DNA of 64,000 nt from Harryflintia acetispora (GCA_004340125.1 SLUK01000001.1:480753-544752); one strand, 5' to 3'. Numbered from the stretch's first letter, positions 7,378-16,330 are shown. The notes: generated by a model from the sequence alone, not told the origin. Made by a program: numbers and translations.

Positions 7378-8814
7378 ATGGCGGACCAGAAGAAAATGGT
7401 CGAAGAGATCACCTCGATGGACGAGGACTTTGCGAAATGGTACACCGATGTGGTGAAGAAGGCCGAGCTGATCGACTATTCGTCGGTGCGCGGCTGCATG
7501 GTGTTTGAGCCGTACGGCTACGCGATCTGGGAGAATATCCAGAAGATTTTGGACGGCATGTTCAAGGAGACCGGGCACCAGAACGTCTATATGCCCATGC
7601 TGATCCCCGAGAGCCTGCTGCAAAAGGAGAAGGACCATGTCGAGGGCTTCGCCCCCGAGGTGGCCTGGGTGACCCAGGGCGGCGGGCAGGAGCTCGAGGA
7701 GCGGCTTTGCATCCGCCCCACCTCCGAGACTCTCTTCTGCGAGCATTACCGCAACGTCATCCACTCCTACCGCGACCTGCCCAAGCTCTATAACCAGTGG
7801 TGCTCGGTGCTGCGCTGGGAGAAGACCACCCGCCCCTTCCTGCGCAATATGGAATTCCTCTGGCAGGAGGGGCACACCATGCACGAGACCGCCGAGGAGG
7901 CCGTCGCAGAGACTGAGCAGATGCTGAACATCTACGCGCGCTTTTGTGAGGAGTACCTCGCCATCCCGGTGGTCAAGGGCAGAAAGACCGACAAGGAGAA
8001 ATTCGCCGGGGCCGAGGCGACCTATACCATTGAGGCGATGATGCACGACGGCAAGGCGCTGCAGTCCGGCACCTCGCATTATTTCGGCGACGGGTTTGCC
8101 CGCGCGTTCGACATCCAGTTCCAGGGGCGGGACAACAAGCCCCAGTACCCGCACCAGACCTCGTGGGGGGTGTCCACGAGGATCATCGGCGGGATCATCA
8201 TGACCCACGGGGACGACAGCGGCCTGGTGCTGCCCCCCGCCATCGCGCCGGTGCAGGTGATGGTCATCCCGATCGCCCAGCACAAGGAGGGCGTACTCGA
8301 GAAGGCGGAAGAGGTCAAGAAGATGATCTCGGGCTACTGCCGCGCCGGGATCGACTGCAGCGACAATTCCCCGGGCTGGAAGTTCGCCCAGTATGAGATG
8401 AAGGGCGTCCCGCTGCGCCTCGAGCTCGGGCCCAAGGACATCGAAAAGGGCCAGTGCGTGCTGGTGCGCCGCGACACCCGCGAGAAGGCCTTTGTGCCGC
8501 TGGAAAAGCTCTCGGCCGAGATTCCCCGGCTTCTCAAAGAAATCCACGACTCCCTCTTCGCGCGGGCGCTCGAGAACCGCGAAAGCCGCACCTTTAGCGC
8601 CACCACGCTCGAGGAGCTGACGAAGCTCGCGGACGAGCGCAGCGGCTACATCAAGGCGATGTGGTGCGGGGACCTCCAGTGCGAAGAGAAGCTCAAGGAG
8701 GTCGCGGGGGTCTCCTCGCGGTGCATCCCCTTCGAGCAGGAGCATATCAGCGATACCTGCGTCTGCTGCGGTAAGCCGGCCAAAGAGATGGTTTACTGGG
8801 GCAAGGCATATTAA
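7378..8814 (+). CDS. proS: Prolyl-tRNA synthetase, short archaeal/eukaryal-type
   Basis: This ~478-residue class II synthetase charges tRNA-Pro. It lacks the INS editing insertion of the long bacterial form and has the compact archaeal/eukaryal-type layout. [17 protein letters not shown] is the motif 2 loop region, an anticodon-binding domain follows ([12 protein letters not shown] onward), and the C-terminus ends in a CVCC zinc-type segment and a terminal tyrosine, as expected for this type. An in-frame GTG at 7366 is possible, but the ATG at 7378 is preceded at a good distance by AAGGG and gives the usual N-terminus, so it is chosen. It probably shares its transcript with the decarboxylase genes 31 bases upstream. 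Confidence 0.94.
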   Translation: MADQKKMVEEITSMDEDFAKWYTDVVKKAELIDYSSVRGCMVFEPYGYAIWENIQKILDGMFKETGHQNVYMPMLIPESLLQKEKDHVEGFAPEVAWVTQGGGQELEERLCIRPTSETLFCEHYRNVIHSYRDLPKLYNQWCSVLRWEKTTRPFLRNMEFLWQEGHTMHETAEEAVAETEQMLNIYARFCEEYLAIPVVKGRKTDKEKFAGAEATYTIEAMMHDGKALQSGTSHYFGDGFARAFDIQFQGRDNKPQYPHQTSWGVSTRIIGGIIMTHGDDSGLVLPPAIAPVQVMVIPIAQHKEGVLEKAEEVKKMISGYCRAGIDCSDNSPGWKFAQYEMKGVPLRLELGPKDIEKGQCVLVRRDTREKAFVPLEKLSAEIPRLLKEIHDSLFARALENRESRTFSATTLEELTKLADERSGYIKAMWCGDLQCEEKLKEVAGVSSRCIPFEQEHISDTCVCCGKPAKEMVYWGKAY

Positions 8815-8860
8815 GGAGCGCGGGGGAGGATTCCCGCACGTCAAAGGATGGTGAAGACCG

Positions 8861-9583
8861 ATGAAGAAAAGTTTGATCGCCCTGCTGCTCGCGGCGGTTA
8901 TGGCGCTGTGCGCCTGCCAGTCGCGCACGGACACGCCGCAGGATTTTGACAGCGAAGTGCAGCAAAGCTCATCGCAGGAGGAGGCTCCAGAGGAGGAGCA
9001 GCCCCCCGAGGAAAGCGAGGAGAGCGAGCCGCAGATGACCGAGGAGGAGGCCAAGGAGCTGGTGGAGGACCTGCTGCAAAGCGGGAACCTGCTGGCGCTG
9101 GTCGCCAACTACAACGGATCGTTCGATAAGCCCGAGGAGATTTCCCAGGTGCAGATGCTCTGGTCCCTCTACAAATGGGCCGAGCTCAGCGGCCAGATCC
9201 AGCAGCCCGAGGAGCCGGACTACGAGGGCTACGCCCAGGCAGACAAAGCGACCGTCGACGCTTTGCTGCTGCGCTGGTACGGGGTCAAGAGCCTGGACTA
9301 TAGCGGCAACGCGCAGACGCTGGGCGACATCGCCAGCGGCGACCCGGTCAACTTCGACCCCGAGAAGAACACCTATTACTTCATGGACGCCGACCTGCCG
9401 CTGAACGAGCGTGCCGAGCTCGGGGCCGTCAGCCTCGGGGAGGACGGGACGATCACCGCCGAATTCGACACCACCCAGATCGAGGGCGGCGAGTATGTGC
9501 AGACCTACCGCCTGAAACTGGCCCCCTATGAGGAGGACGGGCACTATTACCTGACCAGCCTCAACAAGGGGAAGACCGACTGA
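8861..9583 (+). CDS. Predicted lipoprotein with acidic linker
   Basis: This 240-residue protein has a lipoprotein signal peptide: MKKSL, a hydrophobic core, and a lipobox LCAC with Cys19 as the lipidated residue. A Glu/Ser-rich linker (about 23-60) would extend it from the membrane. The remainder, about 180 residues, is a soluble domain with no motif I recognise. It contains a segment resembling a short conserved Clostridia lipoprotein fold (YLTSLNKGK at the end). It sits between proS and a terminator and may be read with proS. Function is unknown. Confidence 0.8.
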   Translation: MKKSLIALLLAAVMALCACQSRTDTPQDFDSEVQQSSSQEEAPEEEQPPEESEESEPQMTEEEAKELVEDLLQSGNLLALVANYNGSFDKPEEISQVQMLWSLYKWAELSGQIQQPEEPDYEGYAQADKATVDALLLRWYGVKSLDYSGNAQTLGDIASGDPVNFDPEKNTYYFMDADLPLNERAELGAVSLGEDGTITAEFDTTQIEGGEYVQTYRLKLAPYEEDGHYYLTSLNKGKTD

Positions 9584-9603
9584 GAAACTTTAAGGGATCA
9601 AGG

Positions 9604-9629
9604 AAAACTGCGGGCGCCCGCAGTTTTCT
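9604..9629. terminator. Terminator after the lipoprotein gene
   Basis: A perfect palindrome (AAAACTGCGGGC and its complement, 9604-9627) ends in TTTTCTT. Confidence 0.8.
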
Positions 9630-9651
9630 TGGTTTAAGGGGGGGAGCACGC

Positions 9652-10389
9652 ATGGAAGGGCCCGAAAGCCTCGGGGGCGGGGTGAAAATTTACGTCAGCC
9701 GCGCGCATCGCTTCGGCACCGACGGCTTCCTCCTCTCCGACTTCTGCGCGGCTGGGAAGGGCGAGGTTGCCGCCGACCTGTGCAGCGGCTGCGGGATCGT
9801 GGCGCTGCTCTGGTACCGGAGACGGGAGCGCGCGCCCGCGCGCTGCCACTGCGTCGAGGTGCAGCCCGAGGCGGCGGCGCTCCTGGAGCGCTCGGCCGGG
9901 GAAAGCGGACTGCAGGGGGAAATCCTGCCCCTCTGCCGGGATTTGCGGGCGCTCACCCGGGAGGACATCCCCAGCGCCAGCTGCGATCTCGTCAGCTGCA
10001 ACCCGCCCTACAAGGCGGCGGGGCGGGGGATCGAAAGCGCACGGGAGCACGCGCTCAAGGCGCGGCACGAAGCGCTTTGCACCCTGACGGACGTCTGCAC
10101 CTGCGCGGCGCGGATTTTGAAGGTGGGCGGCAGGCTCTGCCTGTGCCAGCGGCCCGAGCGGCTGCCGGAGGTCTTCGCCGCCATGCAGGAGGCGGGGATC
10201 GAGCCCAAGCGGATGCGCCTGGTGCAAAAGCGGGGCAACACCCCGCCCTGGCTGGTGCTCATCGAGGGGCGGCGCGGTGGACGGCCTTTTTTAAAGGTCG
10301 AGGCCCCGCTGCTCATCCAGGATGGGCAGGGCGGGTTTTCCGCCGAGCTGCGGCAAATTTACGGATGGGAAGGGAAGATAGATGGGTAA
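9652..10389 (+). CDS. TrmN6-like tRNA1(Val) adenine-N6 methyltransferase
   Basis: This 245-residue class I SAM-dependent methyltransferase resembles YfiC/TrmN6, which methylates A37 of tRNA1(Val). HRFGTDGFLLSDF (residues 19-31) is typical of the family N-terminus, DLCSGCG (42-48) is the SAM-binding motif I, and NPPY (117-120) is the N6-adenine methyltransferase motif IV. Its last 8 bases overlap the start of rsmI, a common arrangement in Firmicutes (the B. subtilis yabB-yazA-rsmI region), so both RNA methyltransferases are probably co-translated. The substrate is inferred from family and context; a different adenine target is possible. Confidence 0.85.
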   Translation: MEGPESLGGGVKIYVSRAHRFGTDGFLLSDFCAAGKGEVAADLCSGCGIVALLWYRRRERAPARCHCVEVQPEAAALLERSAGESGLQGEILPLCRDLRALTREDIPSASCDLVSCNPPYKAAGRGIESAREHALKARHEALCTLTDVCTCAARILKVGGRLCLCQRPERLPEVFAAMQEAGIEPKRMRLVQKRGNTPPWLVLIEGRRGGRPFLKVEAPLLIQDGQGGFSAELRQIYGWEGKIDG

Positions 10390-11218
10390 GCTCTATATCG
10401 TGGGCACGCCGATCGGAAATCTCGGGGACCTTTCCCCGCGGGCGGCAGAGGTGCTGGGGGAGGTGGATTTCATCGCCGCCGAGGACACCCGGGTCAGCCG
10501 CAAGCTGCTCAGTCACCTCGGGCTCCACAAGCCGATGGTCAGCTATTACGAGCATAACCTGCGCGAGCGGGGGGAGGAAATCCTCTCGAGGCTGCAGGCG
10601 GGAGAGAGCTGCGCCATCGTCACCGACGCGGGGATGCCCTGCATTTCCGACCCGGGCGAGGACCTGGTGCGCCTCTGCGCCGAGCGCGGGATCGGGATGG
10701 AGGTGGTCCCGGGGCCGAGCGCCGTCATCGCGGCGCTGGCCGTCAGCGGCCTGCCCACCGGGCGCTTCTCGTTCGAGGGATTTCTTTCGGTCAAGCGCTC
10801 GAGCCGGATGGCGCATCTGGAGGAAATTAAAAACGACCGGCGCACCCTGATCTTTTACGAGGCGCCGCACAAGCTCTGCGATACATTGGACGATTTGGCG
10901 GGGGCGCTCGGGCCGCGCCAAGTCTCGGTGGCCAAGGAGCTGACCAAGGTCCATGAGACGGTGCTGCGCACCACCCTCGACGAGGCCGCCCGCTACTACC
11001 GCGAGCATCCGCCGAAGGGGGAGTATGTGCTGGTGATCGAGGGGGCGAAGCCCGCAAAAGAGGAAGAGGGGGCTCTCTCCTTTGAAGAGGCGGTAAAGAT
11101 GGTCCGAAAGCTGTCCGCCTCGGGCAAGGCGATGAGCGAGGCCTGCCGCGAGGTGGCCTCCCTGAGCGGGCACAAAAAGGGCGAGCTCTACAAGGCCGCC
11201 CTGCAAACAGAGGAATAG
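10382..11218 (+). CDS. rsmI: 16S rRNA 2'-O-ribose methyltransferase RsmI
   Basis: This 278-residue SPOUT-independent tetrapyrrole-methylase-fold enzyme methylates the 2'-OH of C1402 in 16S rRNA. The N-terminus GTPIGNLGDLSPRA and the AEDTRVSRKLLSHL segment are diagnostic, and SDPGEDLVR and VPGPSA follow in the family order. Length is typical. It overlaps the TrmN6-like gene by 8 bases and ends before a GC-rich hairpin. Its C-terminal helical extension (about residues 225-278) fits the RsmI HTH-like tail. Confidence 0.94.
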   Translation: MGKLYIVGTPIGNLGDLSPRAAEVLGEVDFIAAEDTRVSRKLLSHLGLHKPMVSYYEHNLRERGEEILSRLQAGESCAIVTDAGMPCISDPGEDLVRLCAERGIGMEVVPGPSAVIAALAVSGLPTGRFSFEGFLSVKRSSRMAHLEEIKNDRRTLIFYEAPHKLCDTLDDLAGALGPRQVSVAKELTKVHETVLRTTLDEAARYYREHPPKGEYVLVIEGAKPAKEEEGALSFEEAVKMVRKLSASGKAMSEACREVASLSGHKKGELYKAALQTEE

Positions 11219-11230
11219 AAGCGCAATCAA

Positions 11231-11258
11231 GGCGCCCCGGGAGAGCTCCCGGGGCGCC
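11231..11258. terminator. GC-rich hairpin after rsmI
   Basis: GGCGCCCCGGGAG pairs perfectly with its complement across a 2-base loop. No T-run follows, so it may act as a 3' mRNA stabiliser or a weak terminator. Confidence 0.5.
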
Positions 11259-11321
11259 GCTGGCATGAAAGGGCCTGTTTTCCCATAGAATGGAGCATGG
11301 ACAAAGTGGGGAGGGCGTTTC

Positions 11322-12323
11322 ATGCAGACGGGCTATTTCTTCCTGGTGGTGCTGGTGGTGGGGGTAATCTTCGTCAACGGCTGGACCGATGCGCCCAACT
11401 CGATCACCTCGATCGTCTGCACCGGGGTGCTCCCCTTCCGCAGGGCGGCTCTTCTCGCGGCGGGATGCAACCTGTGCGGGCTGCTGCTGAGCTGGCTCTT
11501 GGCGCCCAAGGTGACCAACACCATCCGCGAGATGGCGGACTTTTCACAGACGGACCCTTTTTCGGCCCTGAGCGCCCTGTGCGCGGCGATGGCGGCGGTC
11601 ATCCTCTTCGCGGTGGCTGCCTGGATATTCGGGATTCCCACCAGCGAGAGCCATGCGCTGCTGGCCGCCCTGTCGGGCGCCGCCGCCGCGCTGGGCGGCA
11701 GGGCGGCGATCAGCGAGGGGGCCTGGGGCAAGGTGCTGTGGGGACTGCTGCTCTCCTCGGCCGGGGGGCTGGTGCTGGGCTTTTTGGTGTGCGGCCCCTG
11801 TGCGCGGCTGCTGAAGCGGGGCGGACACCGTGGGGCGCGGCGGATACAGCTCTTTTGCTCGGTGCTCCTCTCCCTTATGCACGGCGCGCAGGACGGGCTC
11901 AAATTCGTGGGTGTGCTGCTGGTGGCCGACTCCTTCCTGCTGGGCGCTCCGGCAAGCAGCGAGGTGGACCTCTCGGGGAGCCTCGGCGCTGTGCTGCTCT
12001 GTGGGGTGGTCATGTCGGTCGGGACCCTGGTGGGCGGGAGGCGGATCATCGAGGCGGTGGGCGAGCAGATGGTTTCGCTCGGGGAGCGCAGCGGGAGTGC
12101 AAGCGACCTTGCCGCCGCGCTGCTGCTGCTCGGCGCGACCGCCACCGGCATACCGATGAGCACCACCCACACCAAGACCTGCGCGGTGATGGGCGCGGGG
12201 CTGCGCTGCGGCGAAACGGTGCACCTGAGAGTGATGGGACGGATGGCGCTCGCCTGGGGGATCACCTTCCCCGTCTGCGGGCTGATCGGATGGCTCATTA
12301 CCCGGCTGGTGGTCGGGGCATAA
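11322..12323 (+). CDS. PiT-family inorganic phosphate transporter
   Basis: This 333-residue membrane protein belongs to the PiT (PF01384) family, which imports phosphate with H+ or Na+. NGWTDAPNSI at residues 20-29 is the family signature (usual form GxNDxAN), and a second signature copy, HGAQDGLKF, occurs near residue 187, consistent with the inverted duplication of the fold. About ten hydrophobic segments can be seen. GGGAGGG precedes the ATG. It is a single-gene unit ending at a strong terminator. No PhoU-like (DUF47) partner is adjacent, although PiT genes often have one. Confidence 0.9.
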   Translation: MQTGYFFLVVLVVGVIFVNGWTDAPNSITSIVCTGVLPFRRAALLAAGCNLCGLLLSWLLAPKVTNTIREMADFSQTDPFSALSALCAAMAAVILFAVAAWIFGIPTSESHALLAALSGAAAALGGRAAISEGAWGKVLWGLLLSSAGGLVLGFLVCGPCARLLKRGGHRGARRIQLFCSVLLSLMHGAQDGLKFVGVLLVADSFLLGAPASSEVDLSGSLGAVLLCGVVMSVGTLVGGRRIIEAVGEQMVSLGERSGSASDLAAALLLLGATATGIPMSTTHTKTCAVMGAGLRCGETVHLRVMGRMALAWGITFPVCGLIGWLITRLVVGA

Positions 12324-12361
12324 AAAGTCCTGCGCACTCAAACGGGTGCGCAGGACTTTTT
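12322..12361. terminator. Bidirectional terminator between PiT and trkA genes
   Basis: AAAAAGTCCTGCGCAC pairs with GTGCGCAGGACTTTTT across an 8-base loop, with T-runs on both strands, between convergent genes. Confidence 0.9.
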
Positions 12362-12365
12362 AAAT

Positions 12366-13028
12366 CTATTGGGTGAGCTGCAGGATTTTCCCGATGTCGT
12401 GGAGCACCTCGGTCTTGGAGATGACCACCACCTTGTCCCCGGCTAAAATCTGGGTGTTGCCGCGGGGGATGATCAGCTTGTTATCCCGGGTGATCGAGAC
12501 CACGATCGAATCCACCGGCATGGACAGCTCGCTGAGACGGATCCCGTTGAGCTTAAAGTCGGGCGGGATCGACAGCTCGCTCAGCGACGCCTCGCCGCGG
12601 TTGATGGCGGCCAACTGCTTGATGGCCGAGATGTCGATCTCCCGCTCGAGCAGCCGCACGATGTTGTCGGTGCTGGAGATCGGGATGTCCACCCCGAGCT
12701 GCTGCATCACCTTGGCGTTTTTGGGGTTGTTGACCCGCGCCACCGTGCGGCGCACCCCGAACTTTTTCTTGGCCAGCTGGCAGATGATCAGGTTGTTTTC
12801 GTCCTTCCCGGTCACCCCGACCAGGGCGTCGGCCCCTTCGATCCCGGCCGAGCGCAGCACCTCGATGAGCGAGCCGTCGCCGCAGATGATGGGGATATCC
12901 AGGTTGTTGGCCAGCATGACGCACTGGTCCTTGTTGATTTCGATGACGTGGGGGTCGTGCCCGTGGGAGAGCAGCGTCTGCGCGAGGTAGTAGCCCACCT
13001 TTCCGCCCCCGACGATGATGACTTTCAT
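12366..13028 (-). CDS. TrkA-type K+ channel/transporter regulatory subunit (second copy)
   Basis: This 220-residue cytosolic protein has a TrkA_N (RCK) Rossmann domain followed by a TrkA_C domain. GGGKVGYYLA at residues 7-16 is the nucleotide-binding GxGxxG loop with a downstream acidic residue (IEINKDQ), and ARVNNPKNAKV is typical of TrkA. Such proteins gate Trk/Ktr K+ transporters in response to NAD(H) or ATP/ADP. It lies 19 bases downstream of a second TrkA-like gene, so the two are co-transcribed and may form a hetero-octameric ring. No TrkH/KtrB membrane subunit lies in the window. Confidence 0.9.
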   Translation of the reverse strand: MKVIIVGGGKVGYYLAQTLLSHGHDPHVIEINKDQCVMLANNLDIPIICGDGSLIEVLRSAGIEGADALVGVTGKDENNLIICQLAKKKFGVRRTVARVNNPKNAKVMQQLGVDIPISSTDNIVRLLEREIDISAIKQLAAINRGEASLSELSIPPDFKLNGIRLSELSMPVDSIVVSITRDNKLIIPRGNTQILAGDKVVVISKTEVLHDIGKILQLTQ

Positions 13029-13047
13029 AGTGTGATTCCCTCTCCGC

Positions 13048-13668
13048 TCAATCCACGAGCTTGGTGTAGATCAGCCGGTCCTTGGCCGCCAGACGCACCC
13101 GTCCGTCCCGGGCGAAATCCAGGCTGCCGTCCTCATGCAGCACGCCGAGGAGCATCTCCCCCTTCGGCACCGGCAGCTCGCTAAGCATATCCCCCGCGTA
13201 TTTCAGCGGCAGGGGGACGGTATCGAAGGCGACCACCGACGAGTCGAAGGTCAGCTGCTTGGTCTCGTCGGTGTCGATGAGCATGGAGTAGACCGCTTCG
13301 ACGGTGATGTTGGTCGGGCAGATGGTCTTGAGCCCGAAGTGGGAGAAAACATCCTTGCGCTGCGGGTCGTAGATGCGCGCGAGCACCCGGGGCACATGGA
13401 AAATCTCCTTGGCCACCTGGGAGACCATGATGTTGACGTTGTCGTCCCGCGTCACGGCGGCCAGGGCGTCGCACCCCTGGATTCCGGCGCGCTTTAATAC
13501 GTCCTGGTCGATGGGGATCCCCTGGACCGTGAAGCCGGCAAAGTCGTTGTCGAGCAGATCGAAGCTCTCCGGGTTGCGGTCCACGATGGCAACGTCGTGA
13601 CCGAGCTGGCTGAGCAGATTGGCCAGATGGGACCCCACCTTGCCGCAGCCGATGATCAGTATATTCAT
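13048..13668 (-). CDS. TrkA-type K+ channel/transporter regulatory subunit (first copy)
   Basis: This ~206-residue protein starts MNILIIGCGKVGSHLA, the classic TrkA Rossmann start, so the ATG at 13668 is chosen over longer upstream in-frame extensions; a G-rich stretch (GGGGG) lies just upstream of it. The Rossmann domain has VDRNPESF after the second strand and ARIYDPQRKDVF, and a TrkA_C domain follows. It is the promoter-proximal gene of a two-gene trkA operon with TTGCTT-N17-TATAAT upstream. The two copies differ considerably, so they are not a recent duplication. Confidence 0.88.
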   Translation of the reverse strand: MNILIIGCGKVGSHLANLLSQLGHDVAIVDRNPESFDLLDNDFAGFTVQGIPIDQDVLKRAGIQGCDALAAVTRDDNVNIMVSQVAKEIFHVPRVLARIYDPQRKDVFSHFGLKTICPTNITVEAVYSMLIDTDETKQLTFDSSVVAFDTVPLPLKYAGDMLSELPVPKGEMLLGVLHEDGSLDFARDGRVRLAAKDRLIYTKLVD

Positions 13669-13707
13669 TCCATGACCCCCAACAATTAGGTTCATTGCGT
13701 AAAAAAT

Positions 13708-13736
13708 ATTATACCCGCTTTTCCATGAAAAAGCAA
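13708..13736 (-). promoter_or_regulatory. Promoter of the trkA pair
   Basis: On the minus strand TTGCTT (13731-13736) is followed after 17 bases by TATAAT (13708-13713), about 40 bases before the first trkA start. Confidence 0.7.
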
Positions 13737-13827
13737 TTGCCGGGGTGCTTCTTTCATCCCGCTCACAGGACGCCGCGGCAGGAATGGGGGAGCCCGTCCG
13801 GGGGCGCAGAGAACGAAGACAACTTTT

Positions 13828-13843
13828 TACCAATATACTGGTA
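13828..13843. promoter_or_regulatory. Candidate feoAB operator overlapping a -10 box
   Basis: TACCA-atatac-TGGTA is an inverted repeat that covers the likely -10 TATACT (13834-13839) upstream of feoA. Iron regulators (Fur or DtxR/MntR type) often sit at such a position, but the sequence does not match either consensus well, and I see no good -35. Confidence 0.35.
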
Positions 13844-13889
13844 GCAAGGAGCATCCATAAAAATGCAAAAAAGAAAGGGAGATTCACCT

Positions 13890-14147
13890 ATGGATAAGCA
13901 AATCAGCCTCAGCGAGCTTGATATAGACCACAGCGCCAAGGTGCAGGCGCTGGATTTTGACGGAAACGAGCGGCGCAGGATGCTGGACCTCGGACTGCGC
14001 GAGGGCAGCGTCATCAAGCCGGTGCTCAGCAGTCCCTCGGGCAACCCGACCGCCTACCAGGTGTGCGGCGCAATCATCGCTTTGCGCAGCTGCGACAGCA
14101 TGCGGATCAGCGTTTCCCCCCTCGCCGCGCAGGGAGGTGCCATCTAG
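13890..14147 (+). CDS. feoA: FeoA, ferrous iron transport accessory protein
   Basis: This 85-residue SH3-like protein assists the FeoB ferrous iron permease at the membrane. The DIDHSAKVQALDFDGNERRRMLDLGLREGS pattern (broken here only by display limits: residues about 9-38) is typical of FeoA, with the LGL-EG turn. The ATG at 13890 is preceded by GGGAG at a good distance; an in-frame ATG at 13863 would add nine residues and has no better site. It ends one base before feoB, so the two are translationally coupled. Confidence 0.9.
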   Translation: MDKQISLSELDIDHSAKVQALDFDGNERRRMLDLGLREGSVIKPVLSSPSGNPTAYQVCGAIIALRSCDSMRISVSPLAAQGGAI

Positions 14148-14148
14148 C

Positions 14149-16260
14149 ATGGCCCTTCTGCACAGCGCACCGCAAAGCGTTCCGCCGATACATAGCACGG
14201 CCCCGGGCGGCTATACCGTCGCCCTGATGGGGAACCCGAACGTCGGGAAGTCCACCGTCTTCAACTTCCTGACGGGAATGCATCAGCACACCGGCAACTG
14301 GCCGGGTAAAACGGTGGCGGTCGCCAGCGGCGAGTACCTCTATGGGGACAGGCAATACACCGTGATCGACCTGCCGGGGACCTACTCGCTCTCGGCAAAC
14401 TCGCCGGAGGAAGAGATCGCACGGGATTACCTGTGTTTTGAGCATCCGGATGTGACCATCGTGGTGGCGGACGCCACCTCCCTGCTGCGCAACCTGAACC
14501 TCCTGCTGCAGACGCTGGAGATCACCGGGAACGTGGTGCTCTGCGTCAACCTGATGGACGAGGCGAAGCGCAAGGGGATCACGGTGGATGTTAAGGCGCT
14601 GGAAAAGCGCTTGGGGATCCCGGTGGTGGCTGCTTCGGCGGCGCAGGGCGAGGGGATGAAGGAGCTGATGGAGGCGGTAGGGCGCGCCTGCGACGAACCG
14701 GCGAGCCCGGATATCGCGCCGGTCGGCTACGGCCCGGTGCTGGAGAACGCGCTGGACACCGTCAAAGAGAGCCTGCCCTTCATGGGCGAGCGGGAAAAGC
14801 GGTTCGCGGCGCTGCAGCTGCTCTGCGCACAGGAGGAGCTGGCGCTGCGCTTCGTGCGGGAAAATGGGGTGGAACCTTCCGGCCAGAACCTCGACTCCTC
14901 GCTCGGCCACGCTTGGCATATCCTGCGCCTGTCCGGCGTACGCCCCGAACGGATCGAGGACCTGGTCGTCAAGAAGATCGGCACCCGGGCTCAGGAAATC
15001 TATGAGGAGACGGTGCGCACCTTCTGCAGCCGCCGCTCGTCGCGGGACTTAAAGCTCGACCGGGTGCTCACCTCCAAGCGCTACGGCATCCCGATCATGC
15101 TGCTGCTCCTGTGCGCGGTGTTCTGGCTGACCATCACCGGGGCGAACTACCCGAGCGCGGCGCTCTCCACCCTGCTGTTCGGGTTGGGGGACGTCATGGG
15201 CGGATGGTTGAGCGCCGCGGGCGCGCCGCAGTGGCTCCACGGCTTTTTGATCATGGGGGTCTGGCGCACCGTGGCCTGGGTCGTGTCGGTTATGCTGCCC
15301 CCGATGGCGATCTTCTTTCCGTTGTTCACCCTGCTCGAGGATTTGGGGTATCTACCGAGGGTCGCCTTCAATATGGATAACGCCTTCTACCGCTGCGGGG
15401 CCTGCGGCAAGCAGGCGCTGACCATGTGTATGGGCTTTGGCTGCAACGCGGCCGGAGTGATCGGCTGCCGGATCATCTCCTCTCCCCGCGAGCGGCTGAT
15501 CGCGATCCTGACCAACAATTTTGTCCCCTGTAACGGACGTTTTCCGACCCTTATTGCAATTATCACCATGTTCTTTTGCGGGACGCTGGTGGCCCCGCTC
15601 GATTCGGTCCTCTCGGCGCTGCTACTCACCGGTGTGATCCTCTTCGGCGTGGCGATGACCCTGCTGGTGAGCAAGCTCCTTTCCAAGACGGTGCTCAAGG
15701 GCCTACCCTCCTCCTTCACGCTCGAGCTGCCGCCCTACCGCAAGCCGCAGGTGCTCAAGGTGGTAGTGCGCTCCATCTTTGATCGGACCCTCTTCGTGCT
15801 CGGGCGGGCGGTGGCGGTCGCCATTCCCGCGGGAGCGCTGATCTGGCTGATGGCCAACGTTATGGTCGGCGATGTGAGTGTGCTCAGCCTCTGCGCCGGA
15901 TTTTTGGACCCCTTCGCTCAACTGCTGGGGATGGACGGCGTTATCCTGCTGGCCTTCATTCTGGGGCTGCCGGCCAACGAGATCGTGGTGCCGATCATCA
16001 TTATGAGCTACATGGCGACCGGACATATGATCGAGATGGAAAATCTCAGCGCGCTGCGCGCCCTGCTGGTGGATCACGGCTGGACTTGGGTGACGGCCTG
16101 CTGCGTCATGCTCTTTTCGCTGGTACATTTCCCCTGTGCGACCACCATGCTGACCATCAAAAAGGAGACGGGGAGCCTCAAATGGACCGCGCTTGGATTC
16201 TTGATTCCAACGGTGCTGGGGATGATGATCTGCGCGGCGTTCAATCTGATTTTTGGATGA
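14149..16260 (+). CDS. feoB: FeoB, ferrous iron transport GTPase/permease
   Basis: This ~703-residue protein joins an N-terminal G domain to a polytopic Fe2+ permease. GNPNVGKS (residues 28-35) is the P loop (G1), HQHTGNWPGKTV contains G2, DLPGTYSL is G3 and NLMDEA is the G4-type motif. A helical GDI-like domain follows, then two Gate segments with cysteines (CGACGKQALTMCMGFGCN and FPCATT) and NFVPCNGRFPT typical of FeoB pores. The ATG at 14149 has GGGAGG upstream; the open frame to its left overlaps feoA and is not used. Length is within the usual range. Expression is probably iron-controlled through the site upstream of feoA. Confidence 0.95.
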   Translation: MALLHSAPQSVPPIHSTAPGGYTVALMGNPNVGKSTVFNFLTGMHQHTGNWPGKTVAVASGEYLYGDRQYTVIDLPGTYSLSANSPEEEIARDYLCFEHPDVTIVVADATSLLRNLNLLLQTLEITGNVVLCVNLMDEAKRKGITVDVKALEKRLGIPVVAASAAQGEGMKELMEAVGRACDEPASPDIAPVGYGPVLENALDTVKESLPFMGEREKRFAALQLLCAQEELALRFVRENGVEPSGQNLDSSLGHAWHILRLSGVRPERIEDLVVKKIGTRAQEIYEETVRTFCSRRSSRDLKLDRVLTSKRYGIPIMLLLLCAVFWLTITGANYPSAALSTLLFGLGDVMGGWLSAAGAPQWLHGFLIMGVWRTVAWVVSVMLPPMAIFFPLFTLLEDLGYLPRVAFNMDNAFYRCGACGKQALTMCMGFGCNAAGVIGCRIISSPRERLIAILTNNFVPCNGRFPTLIAIITMFFCGTLVAPLDSVLSALLLTGVILFGVAMTLLVSKLLSKTVLKGLPSSFTLELPPYRKPQVLKVVVRSIFDRTLFVLGRAVAVAIPAGALIWLMANVMVGDVSVLSLCAGFLDPFAQLLGMDGVILLAFILGLPANEIVVPIIIMSYMATGHMIEMENLSALRALLVDHGWTWVTACCVMLFSLVHFPCATTMLTIKKETGSLKWTALGFLIPTVLGMMICAAFNLIFG

Positions 16261-16330
16261 TGAAATTTGTAGGAAATTTGAAGTTGTCTGTTTGAGGGAC
16301 GAAAAAGTCTAAGTCAAATTACAAATAAGG

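Noticed and set aside
7360..9108. 582-codon open frame antisense to proS
   Set aside because: It covers proS on the other strand, and its sequence is a composition artefact rich in Leu, Gly and His.
13669..13887. Longer N-terminus for the first TrkA gene
   Set aside because: The extension encodes a hydrophobic and Ser/Arg-rich stretch unlike TrkA, runs over the promoter and overlaps feoA; the Rossmann start fixes the ATG at 13668.
13957..14148. Longer N-terminus for FeoB
   Set aside because: The extension overlaps feoA in another frame; the ATG at 14149 has a good ribosome-binding site and gives a normal FeoB start.
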